Origin: CALKZN01 sp964633815
Lineage (GTDB): Bacteria > Pseudomonadota > Gammaproteobacteria > Arenicellales > Arenicellaceae
Direction: 5' to 3'
Length of the DNA stretch: 8,140 nucleotides
Assembly: GCA_964633815.1 (NCBI GenBank)
Contig: CAZWHW010000048.1
Location: 1 to 8,140, forward strand
Below the pieces are notes generated by a model. That model was not told the DNA's origin. It searched no databases and worked only from the letters and a program-made list of their open reading frames with translations. Below are positions 1 through 5,677 of the stretch, piece by piece. How positions within the stretch are numbered: position 1 is the first letter of the stretch; each line of letters begins with the position of its first letter. The position numbers and the translations under genes are program-made.

Positions 1-642
1 GATGATAGTTATGCTTTTTATTCAATTGATCGAGTTTTGCCGAAAAAAGATGATGTTCTATCTAGGCTTTATGAATGCTTGTTATATGCTTCTGAAAAAG
101 CTCATAACATGGTCATAGATGGAGCTTATCTATATCAGACGATAGGCCACATGGAAGCGCCATTGAACGAAAGCTCTAAAGTTTATAAAGAGTTCATTAA
201 ATGGAAGCCAGTAAATTTATTTAATGACGCTAAAGAAGTGGATGATTTGTTTAATTACAGTGATGAACCTATTTATTTATCACGATCGGAATTAAACCAA
301 TTATATTTATTTATTTCTCCGACTACTCACAATACTGAACATCAAAAAAATGTGCGTAAAAAAGCTTATCGGACATATTTAAAAAATGGCTTTATAGATA
401 ATGAAGCTCAACAGCTAAGACATAATCACGACAGAGAATTAATATTAATAGGTTGGATGGCTGCGAAAGGTTTTAATAAAGGAGACAAACTATCTGAATA
501 TTCGCATAAAACTTTATGGAGAGAGCTTGAAGCCATAAGCCCTGAACATTTTCACTCGCCAACAGGGGAGGAACTAGGGCATAACTCAATAAAGTTATTT
601 TTTAAAGGATGTAGCTCTAAGGGTATATGTAGATTTAAATAA
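1..642 (+). CDS. Hypothetical protein, 5' end cut by window edge
   Basis: The frame is open from base 1 and stops with TAA at 640-642, so the true start lies outside the window. The first internal start-like codon is a TTG at 37, with no convincing ribosome binding site, so I do not take it as the start. The visible 213 residues are mixed charged and aromatic, soluble-looking, with no signal peptide or membrane segment. A His/Asn/Arg-rich stretch (LRHNHDRELILIGWMAAKGF) lies in the C-terminal half and is followed by a predicted helix. I recognise no family. It is separated from the alpA block by about 100 bp and could be a separate accessory gene of the same element or cargo. It is not an integrase: I see no Arg-His-Arg-Tyr recombinase signature. 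Confidence 0.7.
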   Translation, partial: DDSYAFYSIDRVLPKKDDVLSRLYECLLYASEKAHNMVIDGAYLYQTIGHMEAPLNESSKVYKEFIKWKPVNLFNDAKEVDDLFNYSDEPIYLSRSELNQLYLFISPTTHNTEHQKNVRKKAYRTYLKNGFIDNEAQQLRHNHDRELILIGWMAAKGFNKGDKLSEYSHKTLWRELEAISPEHFHSPTGEELGHNSIKLFFKGCSSKGICRFK

Positions 643-716
643 CCTTACCCTATCATTACCCAACAAATTATCCATAAAGCTTAAAATATGTGAATAATAA
701 GTAGTCATCTACCAAG

Positions 717-736
717 AGCGCAATAAAGCGCAGGAG
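717..736 (+). promoter_or_regulatory. Direct repeat overlapping the alpA ribosome binding site
   Basis: AGCGCA occurs at 717-722 and again at 727-732, a spacing of 10 bp or one helical turn. The pair also reads as an imperfect palindrome (GCGC, 6 bp, GCGC). The second copy touches the Shine-Dalgarno AGGAG at 732-736, which lies 8 nt before the alpA ATG. A protein bound here, or an RNA hairpin, could control alpA expression. The repeat is short, so chance is possible. No clear sigma-70 promoter was found in 643-716. Confidence 0.3.
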
Positions 737-744
737 CAACATAG

Positions 745-948
745 ATGACTAAAAGAGTATTAAGACTTCCAGAAGTAATTGAACGAACAGGGATTAGCCG
801 TTCATTAATTTACATACTTATCAAAGAAGGTAAATTTCCCAAACAAATTCACATATCAAAGCGCACATCAGGATGGATTGAATCAGAAATAAACGAATGG
901 TTAGAAGATCGTATTGCTGAATCTCGATTAAACACGGAGGTAGCGTAA
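745..948 (+). CDS. alpA: AlpA-family phage regulatory protein
   Basis: A 67-residue protein of the AlpA family (excisionase/MerR-like helix-turn-helix), the usual size for the family. The helix-turn-helix spans roughly residues 7-32 (LPEVIERTGISRSLIYILIK), followed by the characteristic GWIESEINEWL segment at 43-53. AlpA proteins are DNA-binding activators of excision and of early genes in P4-like satellites, cryptic prophages and other integrated elements, so this one probably controls excision or transcription here. The start is ATG 745 with AGGAG 8 nt upstream. Only 2 nt separate its stop from the next gene's ATG, so the two are almost certainly co-transcribed and coupled. The family assignment is strong; the specific target is inferred. 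The symbol denotes the family, not orthology to the E. coli gene. Confidence 0.93.
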   Translation: MTKRVLRLPEVIERTGISRSLIYILIKEGKFPKQIHISKRTSGWIESEINEWLEDRIAESRLNTEVA

Positions 949-950
949 CG

Positions 951-1310
951 ATGGATGAAATAAGAAACGGCGTGACCACAGACCAATGTAACCCACGCCG
1001 ATTATCAAGAAAGCTTAACTTATTTCTTAATGAAAATAATCTTACCGAACTCACCAAAAGAAAGCTAGTCATTGCTTGGTTAATTTGCTCCTCAGAGAAT
1101 GACTGCAAGATAACTAGGTTTGACGCTGAGATGATAGGCGATCATTGCCTAAACACAAGTATAAGCGAGATTGGCAGACTAGACGGCATTAAGGTATCTC
1201 GCAATGATACCAAACGCCCCACCCGCTTCGGCAAGCCAACAGACTGCAAAGAATATTGGCTTGAACCTGACCAAATCATCAAAGCCAAAACTTTCTTAGG
1301 AGTGGAGTGA
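951..1310 (+). CDS. Winged-helix-like phage/plasmid-type protein, unknown role
   Basis: A 119-residue soluble protein with GGAGG (936-940) ahead of ATG 951. Residues about 32-106 look like a winged helix. There are two helices, then a probable recognition helix around HCLNTSISEIGRLDGIKV (66-82), then a basic beta-wing at 84-103 (KRPTRFGKPTDCKEYWL) ending in the aromatic YWL found at the end of such wings. Small proteins of this kind commonly sit between alpA and the replication-type gene in integrated elements. A DNA-binding or replication-accessory role is inferred. It lies between alpA (2 nt gap) and the next gene (6 nt gap), forming one operon. I cannot name a family with certainty. Confidence 0.85.
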   Translation: MDEIRNGVTTDQCNPRRLSRKLNLFLNENNLTELTKRKLVIAWLICSSENDCKITRFDAEMIGDHCLNTSISEIGRLDGIKVSRNDTKRPTRFGKPTDCKEYWLEPDQIIKAKTFLGVE

Positions 1311-1316
1311 TATGGA

Positions 1317-1868
1317 ATGCCTACAAAGAAAAACTATCCGCAAGCTAAAGGTCGAGGTAATGGCTCTTTCTTCTCCTTGCCTCACGCAGTTATTAACTGC
1401 CCTAACTACTTTCAACTCAGCTACAAATCCAGAGCAATGCTTGTAGAGCTTGGAACACAATTTAATGGCTCTAATAATGGCGACTTATCTGCCACAAGGA
1501 GTTTCTTAAGTGATCGTGGCTGGAAGTCATCAGACACGATTTTCAGCGCTATTGAGGAACTCATCTATTACGGCTTTATTGCGAGAACACAAGAAGGAGG
1601 TTTGAACGTAGCAGGTAAACAACGCCCTCACTTATATGCGCTTACATGGCTAAGAATCGACAAGATAGGTTATTCAGATGGTTTTAGAGTTAAAAGCAAA
1701 TACACAGTTGGTGATGTTCTGAGAACTTGGAGTGACGTAAAACCACCCATGAAAACTCGGAAGAAAAAGCAAATAAACCCACAGCAACGAAAAAAAATGA
1801 ACACCAGAAACTGGTGCGGTACGACACCAGAAAATGGTGCGGAGGGGGTGAAAATGACTGAAAAATAG
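1317..1868 (+). CDS. Helix-turn-helix replication-type protein of an AlpA-associated element
   Basis: A 183-residue protein. After a basic N-terminus it has a winged-helix core at about 16-112. YFQLSYKSRAMLVELGTQFN (31-50) is followed by GSNNGDLSATRSFL, WKSSDTIFSAIEELIYYGFI, and a wing ending PHLYALTW. This N-N-G-D-L / S-x-x-T-I-F-x-A-I pattern is typical of a common prophage and satellite protein next to alpA, usually annotated only as helix-turn-helix and plausibly an origin-binding initiator. The tail beyond residue 142 is basic and probably disordered; residues 162-176 are encoded by two copies of a DNA repeat that continues after the gene. The tail may therefore exist because an origin sits in the coding DNA. 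The start is ATG 1317, with AGGAG at about 1299-1303 and a longer than usual gap. The initiator function is inferred. Confidence 0.85.
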   Translation: MPTKKNYPQAKGRGNGSFFSLPHAVINCPNYFQLSYKSRAMLVELGTQFNGSNNGDLSATRSFLSDRGWKSSDTIFSAIEELIYYGFIARTQEGGLNVAGKQRPHLYALTWLRIDKIGYSDGFRVKSKYTVGDVLRTWSDVKPPMKTRKKKQINPQQRKKMNTRNWCGTTPENGAEGVKMTEK

Positions 1869-1936
1869 GCTTAACCGCACCAGTTTTCGGGTCGGATATG
1901 GCTAATTTTGGATGCCAACCGCACCAGTTTTCGGAC
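1801..1936. repeat. Iteron-like repeat array with inverted halves, candidate replication origin
   Basis: Four copies of a motif with consensus CCGCACCAGTTTTC followed by G-rich bases. Two are on the minus strand (1801-1820 and 1824-1843, 23 bp apart) and two on the plus strand (1873-1892 and 1917-1936, 44 bp apart). The copy at 1802-1816 also forms a perfect palindrome, CACCAG AAA CTGGTG. The spacings are near two and four helical turns, so bound proteins would lie on one face of the DNA. The first pair is inside the 3' end of the helix-turn-helix gene; the second pair is in the 129 bp spacer before the tail genes. Many satellites and plasmids have iterons inside or right after the initiator gene. 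A role as operator for the tail operon is an alternative. No further copies were found in the window. Confidence 0.7.
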
Positions 1937-1997
1937 ACCTTTATACATTATAGCCATAGGCTAATGTTTATTTAACGCATTAGAGGAGTAAACAACA

Positions 1998-2159
1998 GTG
2001 AATATTATTACTGAACTAATTGAGGTTTTTATTGCTGATAAAACAGCAGAAGAACAAGAGAAATTTAAATTGTGGCTTCAAGAAGAGCTACCAACAATAT
2101 TAAACAACTTTGAACAACACATAGAGAAAATTCAAAAATACAACGGAGAACAAAAATGA
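1998..2159 (+). CDS. Small 53-residue protein upstream of the tail chaperone
   Basis: This short frame starts with GTG at 1998, preceded by GAGGAG at 1983-1988 (9 nt spacing), and ends at TGA 2157-2159, overlapping the next gene's ATG (ATGA). The product begins MNIITELIEVFIADKTAEEQ and is acidic and mostly helical, with a Trp-containing amphipathic middle (KFKLWLQEELPTILNNF). It has no membrane segment and no family I recognise. The good ribosome binding site and the translational overlap with the chaperone gene argue that it is real and belongs to the tail cassette, perhaps as a partner of the chaperone or tape measure protein. Confidence 0.7.
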   Translation: MNIITELIEVFIADKTAEEQEKFKLWLQEELPTILNNFEQHIEKIQKYNGEQK

Positions 2160-2605
2160 GAGAAATCAAGATTAACAAACAAGAGTATCGAATTGACTCA
2201 ATTACAGCAAAAGAAGCTTATTCCTTGATTGCTGAGCTAGTCAAATTATCAGGAGTTGCTGCGGATTATTTACCAACGCTTATGAACTTATCTGAGAACA
2301 GTGATGAAACGGCCGATATGGTTGCTTTTAGCATGAGTTCATACATGATCAATCAAAACGGCGTTGATGCTTTTGTTGAACTAAAGGAAAAAGTAATCAG
2401 TATGGCTGAGATCAAATCAGAATCAGGCGTTTATAACCCTGTCAGCCTTGATCGTGACTTTATGGGCGATTTAGCGGGTGCTGAGCAATTATTTGACGCT
2501 GTATTGCAGGAGCATTTTGACCCTTTATTAAAAGGCGGTTCGGGAACATCCCCAGCCGCCTTAGCACTGCTTTTAAATCGCAACCTCTTTCGCACGATGA
2601 ACTAG
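2156..2605 (+). CDS. Phage tail assembly chaperone (zero-frame product, gpG-like)
   Basis: 149 residues, start ATG 2156 with GGAG at 2145-2148. The N-terminus is a short beta hairpin (REIKINKQEYRIDSITAKEA), followed by a helical domain with the pattern of siphophage tail assembly chaperones: helix 20-36, a middle region around 50-85, and a GDLAGAEQLFDAVLQEHFDP segment near 104-123. Its position directly before a tape measure gene, its length, and the -1 overlapping frame downstream match the lambda G / G-T arrangement. There the chaperone coats the tape measure protein and recruits tail tube subunits. The family call rests on these features together rather than on one diagnostic motif. The frame ends with TAG 2603-2605, eight codons after the slippery site. 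Confidence 0.78.
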   Translation: MREIKINKQEYRIDSITAKEAYSLIAELVKLSGVAADYLPTLMNLSENSDETADMVAFSMSSYMINQNGVDAFVELKEKVISMAEIKSESGVYNPVSLDRDFMGDLAGAEQLFDAVLQEHFDPLLKGGSGTSPAALALLLNRNLFRTMN

Positions 2606-2802
2606 AGGAGATTGCGCCTAACGTAGATACATTCATTTATCGCCCAGCCATGAGTGAGCCGCCTTTATGCTCTTTTTTAGAGTGTGAGCAGTTATCACTT
2701 ACGCAGCTTTTCGACTTGCACGAATTGTTGGATTTAAAAATGACTATAAGCGCAGATGAATATTTAAAGAACAAAACCAAAGGAGAAAAACATAATGTCT
2801 AG
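2156..2802 (+). CDS. Tail assembly chaperone -1 frameshift fusion (gpGT-like)
   Basis: After residue 141 a -1 shift at T TTA AAT (2572-2578) would enter a frame that stays open from 2521 to the TAG at 2800-2802, giving a 215-residue fusion (2156-2578 joined to 2578-2802). The added 74 residues start SQPLSHDELEEIAPNVDTFI and contain YRPAMSEPPLCSFLECEQLS and LTQLFDLHELLDLK, a compact domain like the downstream T domains of other tail chaperones. The second frame overlaps the tape measure start by 8 nt, as expected for translational coupling. In lambda the rare GT product binds tail tube protein and the abundant G coats the tape measure; the same division of labour is inferred here. The downstream frame has no ribosome binding site of its own at a suitable start, which supports frameshifting. 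Confidence 0.75.
2572..2578 (+). promoter_or_regulatory. -1 programmed frameshift slippery heptamer
   Basis: T TTA AAT matches the canonical X XXY YYZ form in the zero frame (codons TTA 2573-2575 and AAT 2576-2578). Both tRNAs could re-pair on TTT and AAA after slipping back one base. It lies 24 nt before the zero-frame stop, inside the region where the -1 frame is open. Confidence 0.78.
2579..2616 (+). promoter_or_regulatory. Possible stimulatory stem-loop after the slippery site
   Basis: CCTCT (2584-2588) pairs with AGAGG (2604-2608), starting 5 nt after the heptamer, a spacing typical of -1 frameshift stimulators. TTC (2589-2591) can pair with GAA (2599-2601) inside it, and CGCAA (2579-2583) with TTGCG (2612-2616) below it across a 3 nt bulge. 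The zero-frame stop codon lies within this stem. The fold was found by eye and its energy was not calculated. Confidence 0.5.
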
Positions 2803-4645
2803 TTTTATAGTGAATGAACTTGTCTCAATATTGGAGTACAAGGTCAAGGGCGAGAAACAGCTTGATAGATTTGAAAAGAAGCTTGATAAATCAGAGCGTA
2901 GTGCGTCCAAACGCTCAAAAACCATTGCAAGAACAGGCAAGACGGCAGCAATAGCCAGTAAACGCAATGAGAAACAAATAGGCGATAGTTTAAAGCGCAC
3001 AAACCAAAGTTATAAGACATCCACCAAAGAGATAGGCGCTAGTGCGTTAAAGCTCAAGGGCTTACTTGCTGGCGTTGGTGTTGCTGCTGGTGTTGGGTTT
3101 GGTAAGTCATCTCTAGCTGATTTTGCAGCGTTTGAGCGTAGAATGACGCGCATAGGCTTAACGGCAGATGCTACAGCTAAGGAAACAAGCGAAGCAAGCA
3201 AGAAAATTCAAAATTTTGCTACAAAGTTTGCACTTCCAGTAGAGAGTGCGGCTCAAGGATTAGACACATTAACGGCTAGTGGCTTTTCATTAAAAAAGTC
3301 GCTTGATTTTTTACCATCAGTATTAGCCACAGCGCAAGCTACAGGCTCATCAGTTGATGATATTGCTAATAGTGCGGTTAAGTCATCAGATGCTTTTAAA
3401 ATAGCGGCCAAAGACGCTCAGAAGGCATTCGATATAATGGTTGCGGGTGGTAACGTTGGGCAGTTTGAGCTGAAAGATATGGCTCAATTCATACCAACAC
3501 TATCAAACGAATTTGCATCATTAGGTAATGAGGGTTTGCCAGGTCTGCAAGAGCTTGTTGCAATGATGCAAGTTGTTAGAGCTAGAACTGGTGAATCAGG
3601 AGTAGCAGCCACACAGCTATCTAGTCTTTTTAGTGAAGTAAGAAGTGAGGCAACAGCCGCAAAGTTCAAAAAGTTTGGTGTTGATTTACCAAAAGAGTTA
3701 GAGATTGCAAAAGCGTCTGGTGATGATTTACTTCAAACATTAATCAGGCTAACAAAAGAGCTTCAAGAGGAAAAAGGCGCTAACTTAGAGCAGTTGTTCG
3801 GGCGTAAAGAAGCTATACGTGCGATGCGTAGCTTGGCTGGAAATACTCAAGAATATCACGACATCTTAAAACAGATTAGCCTTGAAAACTCTTTGGGCTC
3901 TACTGCTAAGCAATTAAACCGAGTGCTGGATGATACTCAGGCAAGTATAGATAGGCTGTCTACAAATTGGGACAGATTTAAAACAAACTTTGGCGCAGGA
4001 TTGAGTGACATTGTCACCCCTACACTTGAAAATATAAATGACGGATTTGACAGAGAAAGATCACTTGAAAATCTTCAAGAAGAACAAAGAATACTAGATA
4101 AAAAGAATGGCGTTGAACAAGGTGCAATTGGTAAGTTTTTCGGCTCAGAGATTGGACTGGATCAGCGCATTGGTGACAGAGTATTAAAGACTGAGGGATT
4201 TGATTCGTTTAAGGATTTGCCAATATCTGATGCAAGAAAGATAGAGGTATTGCTTGATAATGACGTAAAAATAACTAGCTCAACATTTGATCAAAATGCT
4301 TTTGATTCAGAAGCGATAAATAAACAAGTAGGGTTCGACCAAGATAAAAAGCCATTTTTTAAGACTGATTTATCAAAAGCAAAAACACCACTAGATCAAT
4401 TATTCAAAAATAGTATTGGCGGGTTTTCACTAGACAAATTAAAAGCTGATTCACTCAATGCGATACAAGCGGATCAAGCTAAAACTGTCATTAAAAACTC
4501 TAACAACGAGATTAATCAAGACATCAAGATTGAACAAACTTTTAATCAGTCAACAGATGCGCCTAAAGAACTATTGAAAGCCAGTGAGAGCGCTATTAAG
4601 GACTTAAATAATCGTTCTCAATTAGAGCAGTCGCCCTCTTTCTGA
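2795..4645 (+). CDS. Phage tail tape measure protein, TP901 type, short
   Basis: 616 residues, ATG 2795 with AGGAG at 2781-2785. Residues 1-80 are a lysine-rich amphipathic helix starting with LEYKVKGEKQLDRFEKKL, the usual tape measure N-terminus. Residues 88-104 form a glycine/alanine/valine hydrophobic stretch. The TP901/PhageMin core runs about 105-350, with FALPVESAAQGLDTLTASGF (146-165), MMQVVRARTGESGVAATQLS (257-276) and LEQLFGRKEAIRAMRSLAG (331-349). The end (570-605) has the NNEINQDIKIEQTFNQSTDA segment typical of tape measure C-termini. The protein sets tail length and is ejected ahead of the DNA. At about 0.15 nm per residue, the longest tail it could specify is near 90 nm, shorter than lambda's. 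No peptidase or lysozyme domain is present. No tail tube, tail-tip or baseplate gene follows, which is very unusual. Confidence 0.93.
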   Translation: MSSFIVNELVSILEYKVKGEKQLDRFEKKLDKSERSASKRSKTIARTGKTAAIASKRNEKQIGDSLKRTNQSYKTSTKEIGASALKLKGLLAGVGVAAGVGFGKSSLADFAAFERRMTRIGLTADATAKETSEASKKIQNFATKFALPVESAAQGLDTLTASGFSLKKSLDFLPSVLATAQATGSSVDDIANSAVKSSDAFKIAAKDAQKAFDIMVAGGNVGQFELKDMAQFIPTLSNEFASLGNEGLPGLQELVAMMQVVRARTGESGVAATQLSSLFSEVRSEATAAKFKKFGVDLPKELEIAKASGDDLLQTLIRLTKELQEEKGANLEQLFGRKEAIRAMRSLAGNTQEYHDILKQISLENSLGSTAKQLNRVLDDTQASIDRLSTNWDRFKTNFGAGLSDIVTPTLENINDGFDRERSLENLQEEQRILDKKNGVEQGAIGKFFGSEIGLDQRIGDRVLKTEGFDSFKDLPISDARKIEVLLDNDVKITSSTFDQNAFDSEAINKQVGFDQDKKPFFKTDLSKAKTPLDQLFKNSIGGFSLDKLKADSLNAIQADQAKTVIKNSNNEINQDIKIEQTFNQSTDAPKELLKASESAIKDLNNRSQLEQSPSF

Positions 4646-4689
4646 GGCATCTTATGAAGATTTATCTGACATCATAACGCGAGGTAAAA

Positions 4690-4983
4690 ATGAGCAAAAC
4701 AGATGACAAAGACGTAAACGCTGAAATCGTTGAGCGTAATGCTGCAAAAGGAGAACTGGTCGACCCTACCCCGTCTAAAAAGCGCATACACTTACATAAT
4801 GCCGAATTGATAGGGAAAGAGCTTAGAGCGGTTTACAGAGAGGCTAGACGAGGACAAATTGATATTCAAGAAGCCAGCAAACTTGCTTACATGCTAGAGC
4901 TAATGAGAAAGGCTCAAGAAACAACAGTTTTAGAACAAAAAATTAACGACATTAAGTCAGTTTTAGACCACAGAGGTAATTGA
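4690..4983 (+). CDS. Phage-associated small helical protein, possibly packaging-related
   Basis: 97 residues, ATG 4690 with GAGG a few bases upstream, 44 bp after the tape measure stop. The first 30 residues are charged and probably flexible. Residues about 35-92 are two to three helices with the pattern ELIGKELRAVYREARRGQID, then EASKLAYMLELMRKAQE and a short coiled-coil tail. This LR-x-VYREARRG-x-ID-x-x-EAS-x-LAYML pattern is familiar from small proteins beside phage terminase genes and in prophage islands. I know of no proven function. A small-terminase-like role is a guess, and no large terminase is in the window. It probably shares a transcript with the tape measure gene and the next gene. 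Confidence 0.75.
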   Translation: MSKTDDKDVNAEIVERNAAKGELVDPTPSKKRIHLHNAELIGKELRAVYREARRGQIDIQEASKLAYMLELMRKAQETTVLEQKINDIKSVLDHRGN

Positions 4984-4985
4984 AA

Positions 4986-5540
4986 ATGAAGCAAAACGTA
5001 GTAACTAAAATATACGAGAAAATGACACCTAAGGAACGAGCAAAAATGGCATTCGAGGCTCTTTGCATAGGTGATACAGAAACCGCAGCAGAAATAACAA
5101 AAACTGTCCCAAGGTATACCTATAATTCAGTAGATACCGATTATCGGGGAGATCTCCAACACTATTTTGATGTTGCTTCTATGTGGTCTATTGAATATTG
5201 GAGAAGTTATTGCAAAATGCTTGCTGCGATTAGCATACAATCAACTACGAAAGACACAGAAAAAGATCAGCTGGATTCAGCCATAGATTTAGAGTTATTT
5301 TGGGAAGGTAGATTAATAGCTCTTGGCTTAGTGTTACAGGCCATAGAAAAATCTCATGGCTTGAAAATTAATACAGTAACTCATTATGCTGGGGCAAACA
5401 GTATTTTTGGACTGGATTATGATCCCAAAAAATTAAAGTCTGATGCTCTAGAATATTACGAGATGACAATACAGCTATACCAGTCAATATTGGATGGAGA
5501 AAAGCCATCAAATGAAGTGGACGAATACTTTAAAGCTTAA
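4986..5540 (+). CDS. Phage-associated hypothetical protein
   Basis: 184 residues. I chose ATG 4986 because AGAGG at 4972-4976 lies 9 nt upstream; the TTG at 4980 would be only 3 nt from it. The gap from the previous gene is 2 nt, so the pair is translationally coupled. The N-terminus MTPKERAKMAFEALCIGDTE (13-32 of the fuller reading from TTG 4980), followed by ITKTVPRYTYNSVDTDYRGD, resembles a family that follows the previous gene's family in prophage islands. It consists of a helix with K-E-R-A-x-x-A-F-E-A-L, then a conserved P-R-x-T-Y. The rest is helical, soluble and acidic. I know of no assigned function. The conserved pairing with its upstream neighbour suggests the two act together. Confidence 0.78.
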   Translation: MKQNVVTKIYEKMTPKERAKMAFEALCIGDTETAAEITKTVPRYTYNSVDTDYRGDLQHYFDVASMWSIEYWRSYCKMLAAISIQSTTKDTEKDQLDSAIDLELFWEGRLIALGLVLQAIEKSHGLKINTVTHYAGANSIFGLDYDPKKLKSDALEYYEMTIQLYQSILDGEKPSNEVDEYFKA

Positions 5541-5677
5541 ACAAGCCTTAAGGAGTTTTGCGACCAGTACGCGCGCGAGGCAAAAAAAGCCCACCGAAGT
5601 GGGCTGCGAGTCAGAGTGTTATCCTTTCTGTTTGTGGCTATCCTAGCCTGACTATTGAATTTCTGTTTAAAGGCTAA
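5541..5677 (+). other. Spacer with possible short conserved reading frame
   Basis: After the last gene of the tail block there is a good Shine-Dalgarno, AAGGAG (5550-5555). From TTG 5558 a 39-codon frame runs to TAA 5675-5677 (RPVRARGKKSPPKW, later SVCGYPSLTIEFLFKG). The pattern R-x-R-A-R-G-K-x-S-P then C-G-Y-x-S-L-T reminds me of short segments annotated as Ash/Icd-like proteins near immunity regions of Pasteurellaceae and enterobacterial P4-like elements, where a structured antisense RNA rather than a peptide may be the functional product. The TTG is too close to the Shine-Dalgarno (2 nt) for a confident start, and the frame runs through the minus-strand terminator hairpin. I do not call it a gene. 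Confidence 0.25.
5582..5605 (-). terminator. Intrinsic terminator of the minus-strand operon
   Basis: A perfect 7 bp stem, AGCCCAC (5588-5594) with GTGGGCT (5599-5605), closes a CGAA loop, which is TTCG on the minus strand. On the minus strand it is followed directly by a run of seven T (5588-5582). It lies 69 bp beyond the stop of the membrane protein gene ending at 5674. There is no T run on the plus strand, so it should stop mainly leftward transcription. Confidence 0.88.

Noticed and set aside
643..716. TAAAAT at 682-687 as an alpA promoter
   Set aside because: No acceptable -35 lies at 16-18 bp upstream, so the match is no better than AT-rich background.
821..1108. Minus-strand open frame of 95 codons across alpA and its neighbour
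   Set aside because: It lies antisense to two well-supported genes with good ribosome binding sites, and its product has the composition of a shadow frame.
1844..1872. Inverted iterons as a transcription terminator
   Set aside because: The paired arms have mismatches, the loop is about 30 nt, and no T run follows on either strand.
1674..1938. Two minus-strand frames opposite the end of the helix-turn-helix gene
   Set aside because: They run through the iteron repeats and oppose a supported gene, with no ribosome binding site; their repeated-looking sequence comes from the DNA repeats.
1937..1997. TATACA / TTATAG as a promoter for the tail operon
   Set aside because: The -10-like boxes have no good -35; the operon could be read through from upstream or activated by a regulator, but the site itself is not supported.
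2764..3669. Three short minus-strand frames inside the tape measure region
   Set aside because: All are antisense to the clear tape measure protein and have no recognisable domain or start signal.
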